NCBI RefSeq assembly: GCF_014171575.1
Contig: NZ_CP050453.1
Span: forward strand, 2,046,001-2,110,000
DNA length: 64,000 nucleotides
Source: Microbacterium sp. Se63.02b
GTDB lineage: Bacteria; Actinomycetota; Actinomycetes; Actinomycetales; Microbacteriaceae
Reading direction: 5' to 3'
Shown here one piece after another: positions 57,086 to 64,000 of the stretch. The notes beneath the pieces were generated by a model. It did not search any database. It was not told where the DNA came from and saw only the letters and a program-made list of their open reading frames with translations. A program made the translations under genes and the position numbers. Numbering within the stretch: the first letter of the stretch is position 1; each line of letters begins with the position of its first letter.

Positions 57086-58037
57086 ATGAACGCAGGCGCC
57101 GACCGACTCCGACCTGAGTGGTCCGCACTCCCCCTCCTCCTCCGCGCCCGCATCGTGGACGCCATCGGAGGGCGCTTCGTCAGAGATGCTCCCGCCCAGA
57201 ACGGATTCAGCGCGGGTTACGCAGGGGTGGTCACCACGACCAGGGGCACGGCATTCGTCAAGGCCTGTGCGCACGACGGCCACCAGGACTCCCTCGCCTA
57301 TCTCCGTGCGGAGATGCGAGTACTCGCCGTGCTGCCCTCGGAGATCGCTCCCACCGTGCTGGGCGACGTCGATGAACCGGTCGGCGCTGCACTCCTGCTC
57401 GCCGCCATCGACGGCCGTCACCCGGGGACCCCTGGGTGGTCGATGACCTTCATGCCATCGCGGAGCGCCTTCGGGTTCTCGCCTCGACCCCCGCGCCCGT
57501 CGGGATGCCCGATGCCACCGACAGCATGATCCCCGGCTTCACGCGCTGGCGCGACATCGCCGACGACGAACACCTGGCGCACGGCCTTCCCGACGGGCTG
57601 AAGGAGCGGATCGCCGAGCTGCTGCGGATCGAGCGCGGTCTCGGCGACGCCGTGAGCGGGCGGGTGATCGTCCACGGCGACGTGCGCGCAGACAACATCC
57701 TCGTGCAGGACGGGCGAGCACATCTCCTGGATTGGCCGCATGCGCTCAGGGGCGCCCCGTGGGTGGACCTCCCCTGCCTGCTGCCCAGCATCGAGGCGGC
57801 CGGGGTCCCTCGTGCGAGGACGCGTGGCGCGTCTTCGAAGAGCACGGGGCCCCGCCCGCCCCGGAGATGATCGCGATCATCTCCGGATTCGCGTCGTTCC
57901 TCTGGTACGCGCAGGCGCAGCCGGACATTCCTCAGCTCCCCGGGCTCCGGGCGTTTCAGCGCGCACAGGCGCTCCCCGCGCTGCGCTGGCTCGACGTCCT
58001 GCTGACACAGACTCAGGAACGTGCGGAGTCGAGGTAG
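57086..58037 (+). CDS. Aminoglycoside phosphotransferase-family kinase (two apparent frameshifts)
   Basis: About 317 residues of the APH/choline kinase-like fold. GFSAGYAGVVTTTRGTAFVKAC at the nucleotide site, and the catalytic loop GRVIVHGDVRADNILVQDGRAHLLDWPHALRG with the HGDxxxxN and LDW motifs. Frames change at CCCC 57429-57432 and GGGG 57802-57805; one base added at each makes the pieces continuous. Substrate unknown; such genes often act on small metabolites, and antibiotic resistance should not be assumed. The 3-prime end overlaps the convergent response regulator by 25 bp. Confidence 0.8.
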
Positions 58038-58674
58038 GTCAGCACCGCCCGCACCCGGCGGTTCTCCTCGACCGGTCCGAGGCCGAGCTTGGTGAAGACG
58101 TTGCCGATGTGCTTGCTCACCGCGGCGTCCGTCAGGGTGAGCGTCGCCGCGATCTGGGTGTTCGACTGACCGTCTGCCATGAGCGCGAGCACTTCACGTT
58201 CTCGCACCGTGAGGGTGTCGAGCGGCCCCGGCCGCGAGGAGCCGAGAAGATGCCGCACCACCTCAGGGTCGATGACCGTCCCCCTGCGGCGACGCTCTCG
58301 AGCGCGGTGGCGAAGTCGCGCACCCGGTTCACCCGGTCCTTGAGCAGGTACCCGATCGCACCTTCCGGGAGTGTGAGCAGTTCGCGGGCGTAGGTGTCGG
58401 CGATGTACTGCGAGAGCACCATGATCGGCTGATGCGGGTGAAGGGCGCGGATACGGAGTGCGGCACGGAGCCCGTCGTCGCTGTTCCCCGGCGGCATGCG
58501 TACGTCGGTGATCACGAGGTCGGGCAGGTCTCCGGCGTCCGCCGCGCGGCCGAGCGCCTCGAGCAGTCCAGGCGCCGACTGCGCGGTCGCCGTGACGGTA
58601 TGGCCGAGCCGCTCGAGCAGTGCGGTCAGCGCTTCGCGCAAGAGCGCGGAGTCCTCAGCGAGCAGCAATCGCAT
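58013..58674 (-). CDS. NarL/LuxR-family response regulator (apparent frameshift)
   Basis: Receiver domain with the acidic pocket at Asp8 and phospho-acceptor Asp57 (DLVITDVRMPP), then a LuxR-type helix-turn-helix (LTVREREVLALMADGQSNTQIAATL, DAAVSKHIGNVFTKLGL). The frame breaks in CCCCC 58280-58284; one more base gives ESVAAGGTVIDPEVVRHLLG, joining the halves. Its start overlaps the 3-prime end of the histidine kinase, so the two are coupled. Confidence 0.92.
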
Positions 58675-59935
58675 TCGGCACCGTTCCGTCCGTGAGCAGG
58701 GGCAGCATCATGTGAAGGGTCGTCGGTCCTCCGGCGGGACTCACCACCGCGAACCGCCCGCCGAGTGTCTCTGCGCGCTCGCGAAGGCCTCGTAGTCCGG
58801 TGCCGCCGTTCGCATCCGCACCTCCGTGCCCGTCGTCCGTGACGACCATCGACAGCAGACCGTGCTCCACACGCCCCTGCACGGTGACCCTCGTCGCGAC
58901 GCTGTGCTTGGCGGCGTTGCTGATCGCCTCGGTCACCAGATAGTAGGCGGCGGTCTCGACCGCGACGGGAAGCCTGCCGACGTCGACCTCGAGACGCAAC
59001 GCCACCGGGGCACGGTCGGCGAGCTCGTCGAGTGCGGCACGAAGCCCATGGTCCATGAGGACGACGGGATGGATGCCGCGCACCGTGTCCCGAAGCGTCC
59101 CCATCGCCTGCTCCGCCTGGCTCTGCGCGGCCTCGAGGGCCTCGCGAGCGGGCAGTGTGTCTGCACCTCGCGCTTCGAGGTCGTCGAGCTCGAGGCTCAC
59201 CAGGCCGAGCCGCGCGGCGAGCGTGACGAGTTCCTGTTGCACACCGTCGTGCAGATCGCGCTCGATGCGCCGCCGTTCGGTCTCGAACGCCTCGACGAGC
59301 GTCACGCGCGACTGGATCAGACGTTCCATGTTGCGGACGAGCTCGTGCTGCCGCGGGCTGCAGAGCCCGCGCAGGAGCGACGCCTGCCCGGCGGCGAGCA
59401 CGGCGTTGACGTAGGCGATCGCGCAGACGGCGATCAGCCCGATCGGGACGACCGGCCACCAGGTGTCGGGAGCGACGAGCACCCATGCGTCGCCGAAGAG
59501 GTTGATGCGCGTGGGGCCGCGGGCACCGGAGACGGCGATGTAGACCAGGAGCACCGCCCCGAGACCTTCGAAGAACAAGACAGCCAGCACGACCCAGCCG
59601 ATGAGCAGGTCGACGAGCACAGCCGCCGCCTCGCGCCACGTCGCGCCTTCACTCATCCGCACCGCCAGCCAGATGTGTCGCTGCTCCCGGGCCAGCGGCA
59701 CGTGCCCCGACGCCTGGGCGGGAAAGCCGAGCCAGCGGGTGCGACGACGCTCGATCGCGCCGATGACGATTCCCCACAGCGGCACCAGCAGCACCGACAC
59801 GATCAGGACGGGCAGGAGCAGCACCCCGATCAGGGCACTGGCCACGAGGTAGAGGAGCACGCGCCACGGCCAGCGTCCGACCAGGAAACGCCACGGCGCA
59901 CGCATCATCGCATGCCATACGGTCTCGTCCCCCAT
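58655..59935 (-). CDS. Sensor histidine kinase, HisKA_3 type
   Basis: 426 residues. About four hydrophobic segments in two pairs (residues 28-62 and 106-182 region) with no large external sensing domain. Then the dimerisation helix with phospho-acceptor His229 in RRRIERDLHDGVQQELV, N-box ITEAISNAAKH-like VTEAISNAAKHS, and G-boxes DDGHGGA and GGTGLRGLRERA. This intramembrane-sensing layout is common in sensors of envelope stress or antimicrobial agents. Divergent from the ABC transporter genes by about 124 bp. Confidence 0.92.
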   Translation of the reverse strand: MGDETVWHAMMRAPWRFLVGRWPWRVLLYLVASALIGVLLLPVLIVSVLLVPLWGIVIGAIERRRTRWLGFPAQASGHVPLAREQRHIWLAVRMSEGATWREAAAVLVDLLIGWVVLAVLFFEGLGAVLLVYIAVSGARGPTRINLFGDAWVLVAPDTWWPVVPIGLIAVCAIAYVNAVLAAGQASLLRGLCSPRQHELVRNMERLIQSRVTLVEAFETERRRIERDLHDGVQQELVTLAARLGLVSLELDDLEARGADTLPAREALEAAQSQAEQAMGTLRDTVRGIHPVVLMDHGLRAALDELADRAPVALRLEVDVGRLPVAVETAAYYLVTEAISNAAKHSVATRVTVQGRVEHGLLSMVVTDDGHGGADANGGTGLRGLRERAETLGGRFAVVSPAGGPTTLHMMLPLLTDGTVPNAIAAR

Positions 59936-60059
59936 GCCTCCACCCTAGGGAGCGGACGCTTCTGCGGCGCTCATCTCCCACGAAGAGTAGACCCAGCTCT
60001 ACCAGGATCCTCGTCCCCACTCCCTCGCGCGGATCGCGGGGATCCCCTGGAATGAGCAG

Positions 60060-60800
60060 GTGACCGAGCCACTGATCCATGCCGCGAACCTGCACAAGAC
60101 CTTCCCCGGCGCCGGAAGGAGGCAGCCACGGGTGCCCGTGCTGCGCGGCATCTCCCTGGACGTTCATCCCGGCGAGATGATCGGCATCGTCGGACCCAGC
60201 GGATCCGGCAAATCCACCCTGCTCTCGTGCCTGTCCGGTCTCGAGTCCTACGATTCCGGTACCATCCACGTCGCCGGTCAGGACCTCGCGGCGCTGCGTC
60301 GCGGCGCATCGGCTGCCCTGCGCCGTCGCCACATCGGCTTCGTGTTCCAGTCTTTCAACCTGATCCCGTCGCTGAGCGCACGGGAGAACGTCGCCCTGCC
60401 CGCTCGGCTCGCCCGACGCAAGGTGCAGCGCGCGGACGTCGACCGCGCCCTGAGCGATGTCGGATTGGCGGACAGAGGCGGCCATCGACCAGGACAGCTC
60501 TCCGGAGGACAGCAGCAGCGGGTCGCCATCGCGCGCGTGCTCGCCCTCCGTCCGGACATCGTCTTCGCCGACGAGCCCACCGGGTCGCTCGACACCGCCA
60601 CGGGCGCAGACGTGCTCCGACTCCTGCGCGCCTCGTCCGGGCACGGGCGTTCGGTCGTGATGGTGACGCATGACCTCGAGGCCGCCGCGCTCGCCGATCG
60701 CGTTCTCGTGCTCCGCGACGGGACCATCCATGACGAGCTGCGACACCCGACACCGGAACAGGTCTTCGAATCCGTGAGCAGGGCAGGGGCCGGCGCATGA
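60060..60800 (+). CDS. ABC transporter ATP-binding protein, MacB/LolD type
   Basis: 246 residues. Walker A GPSGSGKST at 45-53, Q-loop VFQSFNLIPSLSARENV, signature QLSGGQQQRVAIARVLA, Walker B IVFADEPTGSLD and H-loop MVTHD. The MacB/LolD/FtsE group partners FtsX-type permeases, matching the next gene, whose ATG overlaps the stop here. GTG start with a weak Shine-Dalgarno. Divergent from the sensor kinase, which probably controls it. Confidence 0.93.
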   Translation: MTEPLIHAANLHKTFPGAGRRQPRVPVLRGISLDVHPGEMIGIVGPSGSGKSTLLSCLSGLESYDSGTIHVAGQDLAALRRGASAALRRRHIGFVFQSFNLIPSLSARENVALPARLARRKVQRADVDRALSDVGLADRGGHRPGQLSGGQQQRVAIARVLALRPDIVFADEPTGSLDTATGADVLRLLRASSGHGRSVVMVTHDLEAAALADRVLVLRDGTIHDELRHPTPEQVFESVSRAGAGA

Positions 60801-62138
60801 TCCGCCTCGTCGTGAGCGATCTGGTCCGGCAGTCACGAGTGTGGCTCGGTGTCCTCTTCGTCATCATCGCCACCGGGTTCGTCGGGGCGATCACGGCGGC
60901 CCTCCTGGAGACCGGGAGCGTCCACGGGGGCGCCGTGCAGGAGGGACTCTCGAGCACCGCGTCCGCCGTCATCATGTTCACCGTCATCACGGCTCTCGTC
61001 GTGCTCGGATCTGCAGCGAACCTCACGATCTCACTCCAGCTCCGCACCTACGTGCTGTGGCAGCTCGTGGGGGTGAGACCGGCTCTCGTCGGCGTCGTCG
61101 TCCTCGCCCAGCTCGGCATCGTCGGACTCGTCGGCGCGTTCGTCGGATGCCTCCTCGCCCTCCCCGTCTTCCCGTCGCTGTTCGTCTGGGTGTTCCGTGA
61201 GTGGCCGGACATGCAGGGGATCAGCGTGCATCTCGGCGGCGTGAGCATCCTCATCGTCACCGTCGCCATCGGCGTCGTCGTGCTCCTCGGCGGACTCCGC
61301 AGCGCGCGGCGCGCAGCCCGCACACCGCCGATCGAAGCGCTGCGTGATGCGGAGCCGCCGCGCATGCGCATGGGCTGGCTCCGGATCGTTCTCACCGTCG
61401 CGACGGTGGGCGCAGTGGTCGCTCTCGTGTTGAATCTCGACGGCGGCGCATCGATGTCGACGTTCTCCGGGCAAGCTGTGCTGCTGACACCGCTGATCGC
61501 TGCTGTCTTCGCGGCCGCGGGACCTCTCCTGTTCCCGCTCGTCCTGCGCGCATGGACCGCGGCGATACCCGCGCGTGCGTCTGCCACATGGCTGCTGGCC
61601 AGGAACTCGGCGCGCTATCGACTCAGCCGCTCCAACGCTGCGATCGGTCCCCTCATGGTGGCGATCGCCCTCGCCGGGGTCTCTACACGACCGCGCAGAC
61701 GACGGCCGCAGCGCAGGCCGCGCGCACCGGAAGCGATGCCGGGTTCTCCCTCGCCCCCGAGGGGTCGTGATCCTGCTCGGCGGCCCGCTGCTCCTGTCCG
61801 GTGTCGCCGCGGCCGCCACGGTCTTCATGTCGAGTCATGCCCGAGGACGCGAGTTCGCGCTGATCCAGGCGGTCGGCTCCACGCCGCCGACCATCCTCCT
61901 CGTCGCCGTCTGGGAGGCCGTGGCCTACGCCGTGACAGCGGTCATCCTGGGCGCCGCGGCCACCGGCATCGGCGGGTTCCTCATCGCCGATGCGCTCGAC
62001 CTGCCCGGCGCCGCCGTCTCGTTCCCCGCCATGGGCCTGATCTCCGGCGGCGGACTGCTCCTGCTTCTCGCCGCCACCGTGTTCCCCACTGCCGCGGCGC
62101 TTCGCACCGAGGTGCCGCGCGCGCTCGCGGTCGAGTGA
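60797..62138 (+). CDS. FtsX-like ABC transporter permease (two apparent frameshifts)
   Basis: About 448 residues: TM1 at the N-terminus (VWLGVLFVIIATGFVGAITAAL), a small extracellular part, a group of three TM segments (SAVIMFTVITALVVLGSAA, VVLAQLGIVGLVGAFVGCLL, ILIVTVAIGVVVLLGGL), a coupling stretch ARTPPIEALRDAEPP, and a repeat of the same plan in the second half ending EVPRALAVE. Breaks at GGGG 61676-61679 and GGGG 61761-61764, each mended by one base. The duplicated FtsX fold without a large periplasmic domain suggests lipid or peptide handling at the membrane. Confidence 0.85.
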
Positions 62139-62183
62139 TGCCACCGGAGCGGCTCGCCGGGAACGGCGCGGCAGACCGAGGGC

Positions 62184-62794
62184 CTACCCCTCCCGTGCCG
62201 CCCGGAACACCCGGGCACTGTCGAGGAAGCGCTCATGGAAGCGGGTCTCGCCGTCGACTTCGGGGTGGAAGCTCGTGCCGAGGAGGGCCCCCTGCTCGAC
62301 GGCGACGACGGTTCCGTCCGCCAGCGAGGCGAGGACGTGCACGCCTGCACCGACACGGTCGACGACGGGGCACGGATGAACGTCGCATGCACGGTCGGCG
62401 CGCCCAGGGCGGGGACGTCCAGCTCCGTCTCGAACGACTCGTTCTGACGCCCGAAGGCATTGCGGCGCACGTCGATGTCCATCCCGCCGAAGGACTCCTG
62501 TCCGTCGATGCCGTCCAGCACGGCGTCGGCGAGCAGGATCATCCCCGCACATGTCCCGTAGACGGGCAGGCCGGCGCCGATCGCGTCGCGGATGGGGCGC
62601 TGCATCCCGAAGACGCGGGAGAGCTTGTCGATCACGCTCGACTCGCCGCCGGGGATCACGAGCCCGTCGAGCGTCGACAGCTCCTCGGGGCGGCGCACCA
62701 GGGCGACATCGGCGCCGAGTCCGGACAGCAGGGCGGCGTGTTCGCGCACGTCGCCCTGCAGCGCGAGCACTCCGACGCGAGGACTACCAGCCAC
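62184..62794 (-). CDS. pdxT: Pyridoxal 5-phosphate synthase glutaminase subunit (apparent frameshift)
   Basis: Supplies ammonia to Pdx[30 protein letters not shown], the nucleophile in [11 protein letters not shown] and the late His-Glu in [15 protein letters not shown]. The frame breaks in GGGG 62367-62370; one more base gives [21 protein letters not shown] start at 62794 overlaps the pdxS end by 11 bp. Confidence 0.94.
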
Positions 62795-63674
62795 GCTCGG
62801 CGAGCCGGTGCGGAGCGGGGAGGTCGGAGACGTTGATGCCGACCATCGCCTCGCCGAGTCCGCGTGAGACCTCGGCGATGACCTTTGCGTCGTCGTAGAA
62901 CGTGGTCGCCTTGACGATCGCCTTCGCGCGCTCGGCAGGGTTCCCCGACTTGAAGATGCCCGAACCGACGAACACGCCATCGGCGCCGAGCTGCATCATC
63001 ATCGCCGCATCCGCGGGAGTGGCGACACCGCCCGCCACGAACAGCACGACGGGGAGCTTCCCGGTCTCCGCGATCTCTGCCACGAGCTCGTACGGCGCCC
63101 GCAGCTCCTTGGCCGCGACGAAGAGCTCGTCCTTGGGGAGAGCGGTGAGAGCCGCGATCTCACCGCGGATCTTGCGGATGTGCTTCATCGCCTCCGACAC
63201 GTCGCCGGTGCCGGCCTCTCCCTTCGACCGGATCATCGCTGCGCCTTCGTTGATGCGCCGGAGAGCCTCGCCGAGGTTGGTGGCTCCGCACACGAACGGC
63301 ACCGTGAAACCGTACTTGTCGATGTGGTTCACGTAGTCCGCTGGGGAGAGCACCTCGGACTCGTCGATGTAGTCGACGCCGAGCTCCTGCAGCACCTGCG
63401 CCTCGACGAAGTGCCCGATACGCGCCTTCGCCATCACGGGAATCGACACCGCGTCGATGATGCTGTCGATCATGTCGGGGTCGCTCATCCGCGAGACCCC
63501 TCCCTGCGCGCGGATGTCGGCGGGGACACGCTCGAGCGCCATCACGGCGACGGCGCCGGCGTCTTCGGCGATCTTCGCCTGCTCCGCGGTGACGACGTCC
63601 ATGATGACGCCACCCTTGAGCATCTCGGCGAGGCCGCGCTTGACGCGCGAGGATCCGGTGGTGGTCTCGGTCAT
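62784..63674 (-). CDS. pdxS: Pyridoxal 5-phosphate synthase lyase subunit
   Basis: Builds PLP from ribose 5-phosphate, glyceraldehyde 3-phosphate and ammonia. Intact, 296 residues, (beta/alpha)8 barrel: [17 protein letters not shown] with the first catalytic Lys region, [35 protein letters not shown] and [34 protein letters not shown]. First gene of pdxST, divergent from its likely regulator. Confidence 0.97.
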   Translation of the reverse strand: MTETTTGSSRVKRGLAEMLKGGVIMDVVTAEQAKIAEDAGAVAVMALERVPADIRAQGGVSRMSDPDMIDSIIDAVSIPVMAKARIGHFVEAQVLQELGVDYIDESEVLSPADYVNHIDKYGFTVPFVCGATNLGEALRRINEGAAMIRSKGEAGTGDVSEAMKHIRKIRGEIAALTALPKDELFVAAKELRAPYELVAEIAETGKLPVVLFVAGGVATPADAAMMMQLGADGVFVGSGIFKSGNPAERAKAIVKATTFYDDAKVIAEVSRGLGEAMVGINVSDLPAPHRLAERGW

Positions 63675-63706
63675 GTGGAGCTCCTATCGGGATGATCCGA
63701 AAACAG

Positions 63707-63724
63707 GTTTGATCTAGGTCAAAC
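63707..63724. promoter_or_regulatory. Inverted repeat between pdxS and the GntR-type regulator
   Basis: GTTTGA-TCTAGG-TCAAAC, a perfect 6-bp inverted repeat with a 6-base spacer, lies 33 bases from the pdxS start and 42 bases from the regulator start. Its place in the 91-bp divergent gap makes it a candidate operator for the regulator acting on both genes. Confidence 0.45.
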
Positions 63725-63745
63725 ATAACACTGTCGGCGACGACC

Positions 63746-63751
63746 TAGAAT
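63746..63751 (+). promoter_or_regulatory. Possible -10 element of the GntR/MocR-type regulator
   Basis: TAGAAT lies 15 bases before the ATG and just ahead of an AGGAGG Shine-Dalgarno, fitting a short-leader transcript. The inverted repeat lies at about -35 relative to it, where a bound regulator would block it. Confidence 0.4.
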
Positions 63752-63765
63752 CGTCGAGGAGGACC

Positions 63766-64000
63766 ATGAGCGACCAGATCAGCGGAACCTCGGCGTCGGA
63801 TATCGCCGACAGCGTGCGTGCGCTGCACGACCGCGGCATCCTTCGCGCAGGGAGCGTTCTGCCTCCGGTGCGGGAACTCGCCGCCACGCTCGGCGTGAAC
63901 CGCAACACCGCGGTCGCGGCGTACCGGCAGCTCGCCCAAGCGGGGCTCGTGGTCTCCCGCGGACGCGCGGGAACGGTCATCGCCGGCCTCGGATCCGTCG
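63766..64000 (+). CDS. pdxR: GntR-family regulator, likely PdxR (MocR type); cut by window edge
   Basis: Only the first 78 codons are present. They form a complete GntR winged helix: IADSVRALHDRGILRAGSVLPPVRELAATLGVNRNTAVAAYRQLAQAGLVVSRGRAGTVI. PdxR regulators have this domain fused to an aminotransferase-like domain, which would lie beyond base 64000, and they sit divergent from pdxST, as here. AGGAGG lies just before the ATG. The PdxR label rests on position; the effector domain is not seen. Confidence 0.78.
   Translation, partial: MSDQISGTSASDIADSVRALHDRGILRAGSVLPPVRELAATLGVNRNTAVAAYRQLAQAGLVVSRGRAGTVIAGLGSV

Noticed and set aside
57086..58037. Reading the APH-family gene as an antibiotic resistance determinant
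   Set aside because: Only general kinase motifs are seen; nothing in the sequence shows an aminoglycoside or macrolide substrate.

Overview
The window is a GC-rich, almost fully coding stretch of chromosome from an actinobacterium, most likely Microbacterium or a close relative in the Microbacteriaceae. The case rests on content and order, read by eye: mycobacterial-type integration host factor (mIHF) beside the pyr genes, helicase-dead-type PriA, the run hisG-hisF-hisI / Trp-associated membrane protein / DUF6704-like / trpC-trpB-trpA / lgt / gltB, a small omega subunit, and the order relA-secF-secD-yajC-ruvB-ruvA-ruvC-yebC. There is no rRNA, recognisable tRNA, CRISPR array, insertion sequence or prophage.

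Layout. (1) 1-24620, all minus strand, read right to left: pyrR-pyrB-pyrC-PH-like protein-carA-carB-pyrF-(mIHF::gmk)-rpoZ, a terminator-like hairpin, then metK-priA-fmt-rsmB-rpe-hisE-hisG-hisF-hisI-TrpX-DUF6704-trpC-trpB-trpA-lgt-gltB (gltB cut by the window edge). Most junctions are ATGA, GTGA or TAATG overlaps, so the genes look translationally coupled. They supply pyrimidines, GMP phosphorylation, SAM, histidine, tryptophan, lipoprotein acylation and glutamate. (2) 24690-29981: a vapBC-type toxin-antitoxin pair, a metallo-beta-lactamase/Rieske fusion protein and a SNF2 helicase. (3) 30029-41416: nusB-efp, a small membrane protein on the plus strand, the shikimate block aroE-aroC-aroK-aroB-aroQ, mltG-ruvX-alaS, a small membrane protein and rpsD with a strong hairpin terminator. 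(4) 41598-49087: rarA, a small anchored protein, a NirB-like FAD reductase, a DUF349 protein, an AbiEi-like protein and relA. (5) 49155-55457: secF-secD-yajC and ruvB-ruvA-ruvC with yebC. (6) 55598-62138: an accessory-looking block with a PLP-dependent decarboxylase-like enzyme, an APH-family phosphotransferase, a two-component system and a divergent FtsX/MacB-type ABC transporter. (7) 62184-64000: pdxT-pdxS and a divergent GntR/MocR-type regulator, cut by the window edge.

Sequence quality. I count about 28 apparent frameshifts in 21 genes, many of them normally essential (carB, rsmB, fmt, aroC, aroK, ruvB and others). In 23 cases the break sits in a run of three or more G or C, and in 22 of these one base appears to be missing. 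This is best explained by sequencing or assembly error, not by gene decay. Broken genes are therefore given as single CDS features with the break noted. One apparent novelty, an in-frame RuvA-RuvB fusion, is explained the same way.

No clearly new system stands out. The items most worth a second look are the mIHF-guanylate kinase fusion, the metallo-beta-lactamase/Rieske protein next to vapBC, the sensor/ABC block at 58-62 kb, and the conserved small membrane proteins embedded in the trp and pyr runs.
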